Of a stretch of 64,000 nucleotides of DNA, positions 17,810 to 28,298 are shown piece after piece; position 1 is the first letter of the stretch, and each line of letters begins with the position of its first letter. Position numbers and translations under genes: made by a program. Source of the stretch: Paenibacillus albidus. GTDB lineage: Bacteria; Bacillota; Bacilli; Paenibacillales; Paenibacillaceae. The stretch is taken from positions 1 to 64,000 of the forward strand of contig NZ_BMKR01000029.1 in assembly GCF_014644435.1 (NCBI RefSeq). The letters are read 5' to 3'. The notes below the pieces were generated by a model. That model searched no databases and had not been told where the DNA came from. It saw nothing but the letters and a program-made list of their open reading frames with translations.

Positions 17810-18090
17810 GGCTATGAATGCGTTTTAATAGATAACATCAATATTATAAAACCTTTACGCAAAAAAACATATGAACAGGAAGGCATTTCGCCGTTAAGTC
17901 CGGAAAGCGTTAACAAAAGTCTGGAAACTGTTATTTTAATCTCTGTTAGGAAGAAATCCCGGCGGAAGTTTGGTAGAGGTAGTGGCAGAGGTCCGAATAA
18001 CGACCCAAAGTGTCCGGAATGCAAATACAGGGGCGGTTATGATTAGACATGTAATGAAGGGCATATTTAAGAAACGGGGGATTTAACACA

Positions 18091-19695
18091 ATGGTCAAAC
18101 AGAGCAATAAATTATCGTCCAAAAAACTGGTCACCGGCCTTCTGGCTGCCGTGATGGCAGCCGGACTCGTAGGCTGCAGCGGCAACAATGAGAATACTTC
18201 AGCAGCAAGCGATACGAGCAACTTCAATAAGGAAGGCCTCCCGATTGTTACTGAGCCGATAACACTGAAGGTTCTGACTGTCCGATGGGGCAGTATGGGT
18301 GATACTTTCACCCAGAACCAGTGGCTGAAGGATCTGGAGAAGAACACGAATGTCAAAATCGAGTGGGAAGTGATGTCCTCCAATGACTGGGCAGAACAGA
18401 AATCGATTATGCTGGCAAGCGGTACACTTCCGGATGTAGTGCTGGGCAGTCAGTCCTTCTCGGATTCGGATATCGTCAACAATCTCACCTATTTCCGCCC
18501 GCTGGATGATTATATCGATCAATACATGCCGAATCTGAAGGCAGCGATGGAAGAAACGCCTGATTTGAAAAAAATCAGTACCTTCCCCGACGGGAAAATC
18601 TACTCTTTGCCGACAAGACTTCCATCCCGTCCAAAAAGCTCTCGTCAGCCTGTAATCAACAAAACCTGGCTCGACAACTTGGACCTGCAGGTTCCGGAGA
18701 CAACCGACGACCTGTATAACGTACTGAAGGCATTCAAGGAGCAGGACCCGAACGGAAACGGCAAGCCCGATGAAATTCCTTATATCGAGATCAACAATGA
18801 TACTATCAGCCCGTTCGGGATCGCTGATCTCAATAATAACTTCATGCTGGTGAAGGACGGTCAAGCGGTATACTATCCAATTTCGGAAGAGTACAAAGAA
18901 GGTCTGAAATGGGAGAATAAATTGTACACTGAAGGTCTGCTAGATAAAGAGTTGTTCACACAGGACAATACAATGAGATCCGCCAAGTTCCAGAATCCGG
19001 ATGCTCCAATCGTAGGCTTCTCGTACCAATGGACTCCAGATGCTGTATTCGGCAAATGGAGCGATCAGTATGTGACCATTCCGCCGATTGCCGGACCTGA
19101 TGGCAACCGTTATACCGTTGGCAATCCGATCGGGATGAACCTGAGCCGCAACGAACTGCTGATTACTACTTCTACTAAATATCCGGAGGTTGCCGCGCGC
19201 TGGGCTGACGAGTTCTATACGAATGAAGCTAGCATCCAGAACTTCTGGGGCGCTATCGGAACCGTTATCCAGAAGAATGATGACGGCACGTACAGCCTGA
19301 TGGACCCGCCAGCCGGAACGAGCGCGGATGCCTGGTATTGGGATCAATCGCTGCGAGATTTCGGGCCGAAATACGTAAGCCCATCTTTTGAGGAGAAAAT
19401 TGTCTTAAGCGGGAAGAGCGGAGACGGGCTGAAGCTGCAACTGGATAAGCTGGGCAGTGAATTCGTTACTACACCGTTCCCTAACGTAATGTACACTGCG
19501 GAAGAATTCGAGGAGTTACCTACGCTGACCACGGACATCGAAGGTTACGTGAATACTATGCGGGCCCAGTTTATTTCCAAAGGAAATATTGATGAACAAT
19601 GGGATGCTTATGTGAAGCAATTGAACGACATGGGTCTTGAAAAGCTGATCAAAATCCGCACGGATGCTTACGAACGTTATATGAATGTGGAATAA
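18091..19695 (+). CDS. Sugar ABC transporter solute-binding lipoprotein (LplA type)
   Basis: 534 residues. The lipoprotein signal ends in LVGC with the lipidated Cys at 29, followed by a Ser/Asn-rich linker. The body matches large family 1 binding proteins: TLPDVVLGSQSFSDSD, YIDQYMPNLKAAMEE, EQDPNGNGKPDEIPY. The DPNGNGKPDEIP segment is a calcium-binding-like loop characteristic of LplA and YtcQ proteins. It partners the permeases at 20412 and 21351. No ATPase gene is present, so a shared MsmX-type ATPase is expected. The ligand is probably an oligosaccharide handled by the GH65 enzymes downstream. Confidence 0.93.
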   Translation: MVKQSNKLSSKKLVTGLLAAVMAAGLVGCSGNNENTSAASDTSNFNKEGLPIVTEPITLKVLTVRWGSMGDTFTQNQWLKDLEKNTNVKIEWEVMSSNDWAEQKSIMLASGTLPDVVLGSQSFSDSDIVNNLTYFRPLDDYIDQYMPNLKAAMEETPDLKKISTFPDGKIYSLPTRLPSRPKSSRQPVINKTWLDNLDLQVPETTDDLYNVLKAFKEQDPNGNGKPDEIPYIEINNDTISPFGIADLNNNFMLVKDGQAVYYPISEEYKEGLKWENKLYTEGLLDKELFTQDNTMRSAKFQNPDAPIVGFSYQWTPDAVFGKWSDQYVTIPPIAGPDGNRYTVGNPIGMNLSRNELLITTSTKYPEVAARWADEFYTNEASIQNFWGAIGTVIQKNDDGTYSLMDPPAGTSADAWYWDQSLRDFGPKYVSPSFEEKIVLSGKSGDGLKLQLDKLGSEFVTTPFPNVMYTAEEFEELPTLTTDIEGYVNTMRAQFISKGNIDEQWDAYVKQLNDMGLEKLIKIRTDAYERYMNVE

Positions 19696-19715
19696 AGAAA
19701 AATTGTAATCATGGA

Positions 19716-20042
19716 GAAACTGGGATATACCCTAATATTATTGCCCATAACCTTGTCCTGAGCAGAGCAAGAAGTATCTGCATCCTGCTGCTGCAGCCGG
19801 CCGAGAAATGGTTCGGCAGCCTATTCATGATGGAACTGGTCCGCGGAGTGGTAACAGGCGAAAGCCTGCTGGGCTTCGATCTTCTGATCGGTACAGGAGA
19901 CGGAGAGCTGGAGAAGCTGGAGACGGTCTCCCGTCTGCTGTGTGGACGGCGGGCTGACGGTGCGACTGTACTGTCCACCGGCAAAGAGGACTTGGAGCCA
20001 TCGGAGTTATCCCCGTTTTCGTACCTCAGCACGGTTGTATAA
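19716..20042 (+). pseudogene. LacI-family regulator remnant (effector domain part)
   Basis: One open frame reads GIYPNIIAHNLVLSRARSIC, then FMMELVRGVVTGESLLGFDL and LLCGRRADGATVLS. These are successive landmarks of the LacI effector domain (YxPN, the first strand, the ELVRG helix, RR.DG). The N-terminal DNA-binding domain and everything after about 100 residues are missing. It sits between the binding protein and the permeases. Confidence 0.7.
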
Positions 20043-20047
20043 TAGCC

Positions 20048-20086
20048 AAAAATAGATGGAGCAACTTAAGCTTCATCTATTTTTTG
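20048..20086 (+). terminator. Rho-independent terminator
   Basis: 11-bp stem AAAAATAGATG / CATCTATTTTT (20048-20058 with 20074-20084) ending in a T run. It separates the binding-protein transcript from the permease genes. Confidence 0.85.
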
Positions 20087-20411
20087 AGGGACCGCTTATT
20101 ATCGGGACTCTCGAATAGGGAAATTAGTATGCTGTCCGGGAAGATGTTATCTGAGGACGGTATTTTTGTGCCTGTAAAGAGTAGATTTCATAACCAAAAG
20201 TCCGGATAACAGCAATGAAAGTCCATATAATATATAGCTTTGCTCTCAGTGCAGATGCTGTATCCTTTAGCCTTCAGACGGCGGCATTAAAAGTCCGTTT
20301 AACGTTTACATAAGGTCCGACAGGCGCAGAAGGTGAACGGTATACTGAAGACAAATACACAGACAGACTTATGCTTCGTATAGGCTCACAACAATTATTG
20401 GAGGAGATTTC
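20087..20411 (+). other. Leader region of the permease genes
   Basis: About 325 bp without a gene. It must hold the permease promoter and leader, but I see no convincing -35/-10 pair. The GGAGGAG ribosome site lies at 20400-20406. Confidence 0.5.
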
Positions 20412-21335
20412 ATGAGATCCGCTGGGACAAGTCCGGGGAGGATGTTCGGACAAATGAAACGAAACTGGGGGCTGTATCTGCTGCTGCTTCCCGCTGTAGT
20501 GCTTACCCTATTATTCGCCTACAAACCGATGTACGGGATACTGATTGCCTTCAAAGATTACAGCCCGGCTTTGGGCATCGCTGACAGTCCGTGGGCGGGG
20601 TTCAAATATTTTGAGAAGTTTTTTAATTCCTACCAGTTCTCGAACACGATCAAAAACACGCTGATTATCAGCTTATACAGCCTGGTCACATTCCCGATTC
20701 CGGTCATGCTTGCGCTGATGGTCAATCAGATGCGACCGAACCGGTTCAGACGTTTTTTCCAGACCGTATCGTATATGCCGCATTTCATTTCCACGGTGGT
20801 TATGGTCGGACTGATGATGATTCTGCTGTCGCCAAGCACCGGTCTTGTAGGCAATCTGTACAGCCTGTTCGGCAAAGAAGCTCCCGATCTGATGGGCTCC
20901 GCCGGGCTGTTCAGCAGCGTGTATGTCTGGTCGGATGTGTGGCAGCATGTCGGCTGGGACAGCATTATTTTTATCGCCGCCCTTTCTGCGGTGGATCCCA
21001 GTCTGTACGAGGCCGCTACTGTCGACGGTGCAAGCCGCTGGCACAAAATTCGCTATATCGATATTCCGATGCTGATGCCGACGGCGGTTACGCTGCTCAT
21101 TCTGCGTGTCGGGGGACTGCTTGGTGTAGGCTTTGAAAAGGTGTATCTCATGCAGAACGATTTGAACTCCACTTCAAGCGAAATCCTGTCTACCTACGTC
21201 TACAAAATTGGGCTGCTCAGCAGCCAGTACAGCTTCTCGTCAGCAATCAACCTGTTCAATACGGTTATTAACTTTATTTTGCTGATCATCGTAAATCAGA
21301 TTTCCAAAAAAATGAGCGAAAACAGCTTGTGGTAA
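20412..21335 (+). CDS. ABC transporter permease (LplB type)
   Basis: 307 residues, about six membrane helices, starting after a short cytoplasmic N-terminus. The EAA loop reads EAATVDGASRWHKIRYIDIPML, the site that contacts the ATPase. Family members import oligosaccharides with an LplA-type lipoprotein. Start after GGAGGAG with 6 nt spacing. The second permease begins 15 bp downstream. Confidence 0.94.
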   Translation: MRSAGTSPGRMFGQMKRNWGLYLLLLPAVVLTLLFAYKPMYGILIAFKDYSPALGIADSPWAGFKYFEKFFNSYQFSNTIKNTLIISLYSLVTFPIPVMLALMVNQMRPNRFRRFFQTVSYMPHFISTVVMVGLMMILLSPSTGLVGNLYSLFGKEAPDLMGSAGLFSSVYVWSDVWQHVGWDSIIFIAALSAVDPSLYEAATVDGASRWHKIRYIDIPMLMPTAVTLLILRVGGLLGVGFEKVYLMQNDLNSTSSEILSTYVYKIGLLSSQYSFSSAINLFNTVINFILLIIVNQISKKMSENSLW

Positions 21336-21350
21336 AAGGGGAGAACTGGC

Positions 21351-22274
21351 ATGGGAATACTTACGCCTGCAGTTAAAGAGAACGCGGGGAAAATTAAAAA
21401 CAACCGTTCCTCAGATACGGTTATGGAATATGTCATGTACGCAATTGCGGTGGTCTTTCTGGTCATCCTGATGTATCCGCTATATTTTATTGTTATCGCT
21501 TCCTTCAGTGATCCTTCAGCCGTGGCCGGCGGTCAGGTGTGGCTGTTCCCTAAGGGGTTCACGCTGGACGGCTACAAAGAGCTATTAAAGCATCAAAATA
21601 TCTGGATTGGTTACCGGAATACGATTCTTTATACGGTGGTCGGTACAATCATCGGTCTTGCAGTAAATATATCGGCAGCGTATGCATTATCCAGGAAAGA
21701 TCTCGCAGGACGCAAATTTCTGTCGCTGTTCTTCATCTTTACGATGTTTTTTAACGGCGGCTTGATTCCTACCTTTCTGACCATCCGTGATCTTCATATG
21801 TACGATACGTTCCTGGTTATGGTGCTGCCTTTCTCGGTGGGAGTGTACAACATTATTGTGGCAAGGACCTTTTTCCAGACCAGTATCCCCGGGGATTTGT
21901 GGGAGGCGGCGCAGATCGACGGCTGCGGGAACCTGCGGTATTTTGCACAGGTGGTGCTTCCGCTGTCCAAAGCGATTATTGCGGTGCTCGGGTTATGGAT
22001 CGCTGTCGGGCATTGGAATTCTTATTTTAATGCCTTGATCTATTTGAAGAATCCGGATCTACATCCACTGCAGTTGATTCTCCGCAACATTCTGATTACC
22101 AATCAGATGCAGTCCGGTATGGGGACAGGTGAGGCAGCGCAAATCGCTCTGCGTCTCGCCAACATGATGAGATATTCCGTAATCATCGTTGCGACCGTTC
22201 CAATTATGTGTGTATATCCGTTTGTGCAAAAATACTTCAATCAAGGGGTAATGATTGGCTCGGTGAAAGAGTAG
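21351..22274 (+). CDS. ABC transporter permease (LplC type)
   Basis: 307 residues, six predicted helices. The EAA loop reads LWEAAQIDGCGNLRYFAQVVLPLSK. The C-terminus YPFVQKYFNQGVMIGSVKE is the near-invariant LplC/YtcP ending. The ribosome site AAAGGGGAG precedes the ATG. It forms the membrane channel with the preceding permease. The gene is intact, but the sequence directly after it is broken (AraC tail at 22286). Confidence 0.94.
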   Translation: MGILTPAVKENAGKIKNNRSSDTVMEYVMYAIAVVFLVILMYPLYFIVIASFSDPSAVAGGQVWLFPKGFTLDGYKELLKHQNIWIGYRNTILYTVVGTIIGLAVNISAAYALSRKDLAGRKFLSLFFIFTMFFNGGLIPTFLTIRDLHMYDTFLVMVLPFSVGVYNIIVARTFFQTSIPGDLWEAAQIDGCGNLRYFAQVVLPLSKAIIAVLGLWIAVGHWNSYFNALIYLKNPDLHPLQLILRNILITNQMQSGMGTGEAAQIALRLANMMRYSVIIVATVPIMCVYPFVQKYFNQGVMIGSVKE

Positions 22275-22285
22275 CCAGTAAAATT

Positions 22286-22330
22286 TTCAAAAAACACTAT
22301 AGTGTCAGCCCCAGTGAACTAAAAAAGTAG
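22286..22330 (+). pseudogene. C-terminal scrap of an AraC-family regulator
   Basis: A 45-bp open stretch reads FKKHYSVSPSELKK and then stops. This is the typical last helix of AraC proteins (F-K-K-x-x-G-x-S-P-x-x-x-R). Nothing upstream belongs to such a gene, so it marks a deletion joint between the permease and the truncated GH65 gene. Confidence 0.6.
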
Positions 22331-22448
22331 AAACGCCTATGATCCGAATAGATACGTATATGTTCAGACCCCTCACTCCTTTTCTACAATGAAAATACAG
22401 TAATTAGGTTCGAAATGCAGAGTGATTCCATAGACGATATTTCGCCGC

Positions 22449-24422
22449 TTGAGGGCATTCCCTTTCCATGATTTCAAGGAGGTAATCGAAGATGACTTGG
22501 ACAGTATGGCTGACAGACGGTTGGCCTTCGTTTCGTATGCGTTTACGACATCGGCGGACGGCATCGCAACGGTGGACACCGGAATCGACGGTGATGTGTG
22601 GGATATCAACGGACCGCACTTGTGCAAAGCTGTCGCGTGTGAGGAAGCGACGGGCGTCACGGCGGTTCATGCCGTTACGGGCGAGCTCGGTGTGCGGGTC
22701 AGCGTTGCAGCGTCTGTCGTATGGGATGGGGAACCGCGGGACGGTAAGACAATCATTGCGTCGGATCGTATGGCAGAACGGCTGTTCGATGTGGCTTGCA
22801 AGGCTGGAGAGACGTACAGATTTGTGAAATGTGTAGCCGTCTGCCACGATACGCACAATCAGGCTGATCCGGGTCCGGCGGCTGTAGCGCTGTGCATGCA
22901 GGCGTCGGCGGAGGGTTGGAAGACACAATTGCGCACACACCGGGAAGTGTGGAACCGGCTCTGGGAATCGGCCGACGTCGAGATCGAGGGGGACGACGAA
23001 GCGCAGCTGGCACTTCGCTATAGCATCTATCAACTGCTGATCATCGCGCCGTACGATTCAGACCTCTTGTCAATTCCCGCCCGTGGATTATCGGGACAAA
23101 CCTACAAGGGCGCGGTGTTCTGGGACACGGAAATGTTCATGCTGCCGTTCTACCTGCACGTGCTGCCGGAAGTCGCGCGCCGTGTTATGAAATACCGAGT
23201 CATGACGCTGGAAGGCGCACGCCGGAAAGCTGCTGAATACGGCTATCAAGGCGCGTTTTACGCCTGGGAGAGCCAGGATACGGGCGACGACGCGTGCACG
23301 TTGTTCAACGTAACGGACGTCTTCACGAACCGGCCGATGCGGACATATTTCAGAGACAAGCAGATCCATATCAGCGCAGACGTAGCGTTCGGTATATGGC
23401 AGTATTACGCATTCACCGGCGACACGAATTTCCTGCTTGAAGGCGGAGCAGAGGCGATGCTTGAATGCGCGCGTTACTACGCATCATATGCGCTGTACCG
23501 GGAGGGGCGTGACCGCTACGAGTTGTTGGACGTCACGGGGCCAGACGAGTACCATGAGCGGGTGCATAACAATGCTTTTACGAACGCGATGGCTAAGCGG
23601 ACAATTGAGCTCTCGCTTAAGGCTTTACGGGAGATCGGCCGCGTTGATGCGGAAGCCCGGCAGACGTTGATCGATAAGCTAGGGCTTGCCGAAGAGCTTT
23701 CACGGTTGGAACAAGTAGCGGAGAAGCTGTATGTTCCGTATCCTGATCCGGGTACGGCCCTCATTGAACAGTTCGACGGCTATTATAACTTGGAGGACGT
23801 ACCGCTGGGGGAACTGAAATCACGTATGTTGAACAAGCACGAGTACCTCGGTGGCGGCAACGGGTTGGCGACGACAACGCAGATTCTGAAGCAAGCGGAC
23901 GTCGTACTCCTCTTACATCAGTTCGGGGACCAGTATGCTGAAGACATTAAGCAGGCGAATTGGGCATATTACGAGCCGCGGACAGAGCATGGATCGAGCT
24001 TGAGTCCATGTGTGTATGCGCTCGTTGCGGCGTCCATCGGAAACCAGGAGTGGGCGTACCCTTATTTCATGCGGACGGCTACGATCGACTTGACTGGTGA
24101 GTCCAAACAGTATGTTGGCACGCTTTATATCGGCGGCACGCACCCCGCGGCGAACGGTGGTGCGTGGATGGCGGCCGTGCAAGGCTTTGGGGGTTTGCGC
24201 GCGGCTGACGGCATCATGCGGATCCAGCCGGCTTTGCCTGCTCGCTGGAGCGTGTTGCGTTACTCACTGCGCCTGTCCGGGGATTCGTACCGAATCGAGG
24301 TAAATCATTCCACGGTACGCGTGAAGGCCGGGGAAGGCAACCGATCCACAGCAAAGTTCCGCGTGGACGGCACCGATTTTTCGTGCGCGCCGGGTGGAGA
24401 GCTGAATGTGGCGTATGCATAA
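22449..24422 (+). pseudogene. GH65 glycoside phosphorylase, 5'-truncated
   Basis: The open frame encodes up to 657 residues; full family members have about 750-780. It begins in the middle of the N-terminal beta-sandwich (MADRRLAFVSY corresponds to the RFVSMADRKL region), so about 110 residues are missing. The catalytic part is intact: FWDTEMFMLPFY, the acid Glu in GPDEYHERVHNNAFTN, KQADVVLL and HGSSLSPC. GPDEYHE resembles kojibiose and trehalose phosphorylases. No good in-frame start exists: the AAGGAGGT at 22478-22485 serves an out-of-frame ATG at 22492. It could still yield protein from TTG or ATG at 22497/22506. An AraC scrap just upstream marks the deletion joint. Confidence 0.8.
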
Positions 24423-24582
24423 GACTACGGGAACATGCGCCCGAACGTGCGCATCCGGGGCTTTGTTTCAGCCTTAGTAGATATGACTACAAAATGCGTG
24501 GTTTCAGATATTCCGTGACATCGCGGTGTGCGCTATTCTGGGTATGGAGAGCTGTAAACGATAGAAAGGGAGGAAACTTACA

Positions 24583-26889
24583 GTGGCGAAAGTGGCAGAT
24601 AAGTATTTGCAAGTCGACCCTTGGGCCGTCGTCGAGGAAAAGTTCGATGCGGCACGCAACCGGGTATCGGAGTCGATTTTCTCGCTCGGCAACGAATATA
24701 TGGGGGTACGCGGCTATCCGGAAGAAGGATATAGCGGGGATAGCTTGCTGGGCAGTTACTTCAACGGATTGTATGAGGAAATGAAAGTGAACGCCCACTA
24801 CAAAGGGACGATCAGCAAGCTGCGGTTTATGGTCAACGCCGTTGACTGGCTGTACACGCGAATCAGCGCCGATGGCGAAATGCTCGACCTCGCGCAAAGT
24901 CAGATCTCGAATTTCACCCGGCGCCTCGATTTCAAGACGGGCGAATATGAGCGTCGTTTTGACTGGCATCTGTCCGGCGGCGGGACGATTAGCATCCGTT
25001 TCCGGCGGCTCGTCAGTATGACCAACTCGCATCTGGGGATTCAGCGGATTGAGTTCCAATCCAATGATTACGACGGAGAAATCAGCGTACGCACGGGGCT
25101 TGATTTCTCCCCGGTCCACGAAGACCAAGGCCGCAACCTCTGGCAGGTCATGCATCGGGGACGGCAGGGTGATTGGATGGGCATGGTCGGACAAACGGTC
25201 ACCACAGGTAACAGATTGTTTACCACGTTCGTGATACGGTCGGACGAAACGTTACATACGATTCCCTTCGAGGAAGAGAAGCTGGCAGGCGTCGATTTCG
25301 CATTGAGACTCGGGGCCGGCGGTTCAGCAGGTTTCACGAAACTGGTCATCAACTACGCGGACAAGGGCAACAAAGTGGATGAGGTTGAGACGCTGTGGGA
25401 TACCGGGTATAAAGTCGCATCGCTTTATGAGGGTACAACCTACGATGACATCCTTACAGAGCAAACCGCATATTGGACCCGCATATGGGAGCAATCCGAT
25501 ATTGAGATTCAGGGCGATCCAGAGAACCAGCAGGGGATCCGGTACTGTATATTTCAACTATACCAAACTTACCGGGGGGACAATCCAGGCTTTAACATTG
25601 GTGCCAAAGGCTTGACAGGGGAAGCTTATCGCGGACTGGCATTCTGGGATACGGAGACGTACTGTCTGCCCTTCTACCTGTTCAACAATCCAAAGGCTGC
25701 CCGAAGCCTGCTCGAGTTCCGCTATAAATCACTGTCACACGCACTGGAACGCGCCCGCGAAGTCGACTGCCAAGGGGCGTTCTATCCGATCGCGACAATT
25801 GACGGCACCGAAAGCTGTGATCTGTGGCAGCATGCCAATCTTCAACTTCAGGTGGGTACGGCGGTCGGCTACGCCATTTGGCACTATGACAAGCTTGTCG
25901 GCGATAAGCCGTTCCTTTACGGCGAAGGCATAGAAATGTTGCTGCAGCTGAGCCGCTTCTACGAGAGCCGGGGGCAGTGGGGGCCGAGAACAGGCAAGTT
26001 TGGCTACTATGGCGTCATGGGACCGGACGAGTTCCAGCTGATGGTCAACAACAACTGTTACTTGAACATTATGGCGAAGAAGCTGTTCGAATATACGCTT
26101 GCAGTCTTGGAGGAGATGGAAAGGGAAGCACCGATGAAGCTGCACACGTTAACGGAACGGCTGGGCGTGACGGAAGACGAATACCGGACGTGGGCGCACT
26201 TGGCGGAGAATATGTACATTCCTTATGACACGGCTTCTCAGGTATTCGAGCAGCACGACGGTTTTTTCGACATGCCGAACATCGACGTGGACACCATCCC
26301 GGTCGAGGATTTTCCGCTGTACCATAACTGGTCGTACGACCGCATCTATCGCTACGACATGGTGAAACAGCCTGACGTGCTCATGTTCATGTTTCTCTAT
26401 ACTACCGAATATACACATGCGCAGAAGCAAGCCAACTACGATTACTACGAGCCGCGCTGTATTCATGAATCCTCTCTGTCGCCGTCAATCCATTCGATCT
26501 TTGCATCCGAGCTTGGACGGCACGATGAGGCATACCGATTCTTCGAGTTCGCCACGCGGCTGGACTTGGACAACTACAACCGGAACACTCGGGAAGGGCT
26601 TCATACGACGTCTATTGCTGCTGCTTGGATGAATATCGTGTACGGCTTCGGCGGCATGCGCTCCGATGGGGAGCAGTTGCAGTTTGAACCGTCGATCCCG
26701 GTGCGTTGGGACGGCTACAGCTTCCAAATTACTTACCGAGGAACAGTCGTCCACGTGCGGGTGACCCGGGAAGAAGTAACAGTTCGCTCATTAAGCGGGG
26801 AACCGGTCGAACTGCTTCTGTACGGACGCGCTTGCCGGATTGACGCGGATGGCGTCGTGGCGCCGATTCCGGCGGACCGGGTAGGTTAA
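24583..26889 (+). CDS. GH65 glycoside phosphorylase
   Basis: 768 residues, full length. The N-terminal beta-sandwich begins DPWAVVEEKFDAARNRVSES with the SLGNEYMGVRGY motif. The (alpha/alpha)6 barrel contains FWDTETYCLPFY, the catalytic Glu in VMGPDEFQLMVNNN, and HESSLSPSIHS. Enzymes of this family split alpha-linked disaccharides with phosphate, giving beta-glucose 1-phosphate plus a sugar. The beta-phosphoglucomutase gene 19 bp downstream fits that product. GPDEF-Q replaces the GPDEYH of the first copy, so the two copies likely differ in substrate. Start after AGGGAGGAAAC. Confidence 0.93.
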   Translation: MAKVADKYLQVDPWAVVEEKFDAARNRVSESIFSLGNEYMGVRGYPEEGYSGDSLLGSYFNGLYEEMKVNAHYKGTISKLRFMVNAVDWLYTRISADGEMLDLAQSQISNFTRRLDFKTGEYERRFDWHLSGGGTISIRFRRLVSMTNSHLGIQRIEFQSNDYDGEISVRTGLDFSPVHEDQGRNLWQVMHRGRQGDWMGMVGQTVTTGNRLFTTFVIRSDETLHTIPFEEEKLAGVDFALRLGAGGSAGFTKLVINYADKGNKVDEVETLWDTGYKVASLYEGTTYDDILTEQTAYWTRIWEQSDIEIQGDPENQQGIRYCIFQLYQTYRGDNPGFNIGAKGLTGEAYRGLAFWDTETYCLPFYLFNNPKAARSLLEFRYKSLSHALERAREVDCQGAFYPIATIDGTESCDLWQHANLQLQVGTAVGYAIWHYDKLVGDKPFLYGEGIEMLLQLSRFYESRGQWGPRTGKFGYYGVMGPDEFQLMVNNNCYLNIMAKKLFEYTLAVLEEMEREAPMKLHTLTERLGVTEDEYRTWAHLAENMYIPYDTASQVFEQHDGFFDMPNIDVDTIPVEDFPLYHNWSYDRIYRYDMVKQPDVLMFMFLYTTEYTHAQKQANYDYYEPRCIHESSLSPSIHSIFASELGRHDEAYRFFEFATRLDLDNYNRNTREGLHTTSIAAAWMNIVYGFGGMRSDGEQLQFEPSIPVRWDGYSFQITYRGTVVHVRVTREEVTVRSLSGEPVELLLYGRACRIDADGVVAPIPADRVG

Positions 26890-26908
26890 AAGGAGAGGAG
26901 GGAACCCC

Positions 26909-27562
26909 ATGAAAATTCAATCTTTGCTGGAGGCAGGATTCAAAGGAGCTATTTTTGACCTGGATGGCGTCATCGTCGACACGGCCAAGTATCACTATCT
27001 GGCGTGGCGCTGGCTCGCCCGGCAACATGGCTTTGACTTTACCGAAGAGGACAACGAGCGGCTGAAAGGAGTCAGCCGCGACCGTTCGCTGGAGATCTTG
27101 CTGGAGATCGGAAAGGTGACTGTGAGCGAAGCGGAGAAGAAGGCAATGGCCGACTTGAAGAACGCCAAATACGTGGAGTATATCACTGGGATGGATGAAT
27201 CAGAGCTGCTGCCGGGTGCAAGGGAATACATCTTGTGCCTGCGCGATGCCGGTGTCAAGATCGCACTGGGTTCCGCCAGTAAGAACGCAGCGTTTATCCT
27301 CGAAAAGCTGAGTGTAACGTCGTTGTTTGACGCAGTCATTGATGGAACGAAGACTATCAAGGCGAAGCCGGACCCGGAAGTATTTCTGCTTGCATGCCGC
27401 GAGCTTAGACTCTTGCCTGAAGATTGCGTCGTGTTCGAGGACGCTGTAGCCGGTGTACAAGCCGCGCGAGCAGCAGGCATACGCGTGGTAGGGATCGGAA
27501 ACGCCTCCCAGTTGACAGAGGCCAACGCAGTCGTTGGTGGTCTTGACGAACTGCTTGGATGA
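26909..27562 (+). CDS. pgmB: Beta-phosphoglucomutase
   Basis: HAD-superfamily phosphomutase of 217 residues. The motif FDLDGVIVDTAKYHYLAW holds the nucleophile Asp and the acid-base Asp, with the cap following. GSASKNA is motif II, KAKPDPEVFLLA carries the conserved Lys, and FEDAVAGVQAA is motif III. It converts the beta-glucose 1-phosphate made by GH65 phosphorylases into glucose 6-phosphate for glycolysis. Strong ribosome site AGGAGAGGAGGG. Operon with the GH65 gene. Confidence 0.94.
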   Translation: MKIQSLLEAGFKGAIFDLDGVIVDTAKYHYLAWRWLARQHGFDFTEEDNERLKGVSRDRSLEILLEIGKVTVSEAEKKAMADLKNAKYVEYITGMDESELLPGAREYILCLRDAGVKIALGSASKNAAFILEKLSVTSLFDAVIDGTKTIKAKPDPEVFLLACRELRLLPEDCVVFEDAVAGVQAARAAGIRVVGIGNASQLTEANAVVGGLDELLG

Positions 27563-27589
27563 GGTATTGAAGACAGGAGAGGAATGACG

Positions 27590-27940
27590 AGATACCCATT
27601 GCCAACACGCTTATCCAAACCGGCAGCTATGATAACGGATAACGGCTACAGTGTCAATCTTGGCGCACTCTGGGTATTCGCCAGTGATAAAGACTTGAAC
27701 GGCGACATCCAGATTCGGATAACGTGGCGTTGGACAACACGTATGCGGGCTTAATTGTGGGCGGCAATTTCGCTGTCGGAGGCGTGAAGCTTCAGAACAT
27801 CGTACTTGACGGCATGGGAACCAACGGTATCGATGTGACCGCGGAAGGTGTATTCCAACCGCTTTCCAAGGCGTCCCGCGCGGATGCGACTTCGGTCCTG
27901 AAGCGCTTGCTCGTATACGTCGAACTCCTTAACTCATAAA
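27590..27940 (+). pseudogene. Remnant of a beta-helix carbohydrate-active protein
   Basis: Three frames in succession read IANTLIQTGSYDNG, then GYSVNLGALWVFASDKDLNG, then NVALDNTYAGLIVGG and VKLQNIVLDGMGTNGIDV. The repeated short strands ending in N or G are right-handed beta-helix turns, as in alpha-1,3-glucanase/mycodextranase or pectate-lyase-like enzymes. At least two frameshifts and no start; dead. Confidence 0.65.
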
Positions 27941-27953
27941 GAAGTACATCTAG

Positions 27954-27993
27954 GAAGAAGCGGAACCTGCCTTTGTGCCGGAACCGCTTCTTC
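27954..27993 (+). terminator. Hairpin after the beta-helix remnant
   Basis: 10-bp stem GAAGAAGCGG / CCGCTTCTTC. There is no good T run after it, so termination would be weak. Confidence 0.55.
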
Positions 27994-28230
27994 GTCCGTT
28001 ATGAGCCCCTGTTGACCTTTAACATTTTGCGTTCCCATTAGTGGAAGTAGGTGACATGTAGCAGCCGTAAACGGTGTGTAAACTCAAGGGAAGATTAACA
28101 CCCTCTATTTGGAGGGAATGTGTTTTTCATTCGAAAAGCTCATTCGGTTGAAATTGAATAGTTTCTCTAAAAGTAATACAACACTAAAGCTTATTAAATA
28201 TATAACTAGATTTGAGTATCTAACGAAATA

Positions 28231-28270
28231 AAAAACCACTTACGCTCGGAAATTCCAAGTTTAAGTGGTT
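28231..28270 (-). terminator. Rho-independent terminator of the NPD gene
   Basis: 9-bp stem AACCACTTA / TAAGTGGTT (28234-28242 with 28262-28270). It is followed on the minus strand by TTTTTATTT. It lies about 30 bp beyond the stop of the gene at 28299. Confidence 0.85.
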
Positions 28271-28298
28271 AATCGTGCTTTTATATCTTATAACAACC

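Noticed and set aside
18199..18864. 221-residue minus-strand open frame opposite the sugar-binding protein
   Set aside because: Antisense shadow of a well-supported lipoprotein gene; no family features.
24487..25194. 235-residue minus-strand open frame opposite GH65
   Set aside because: Antisense shadow in GC-rich DNA; the + strand frame is an obvious phosphorylase.
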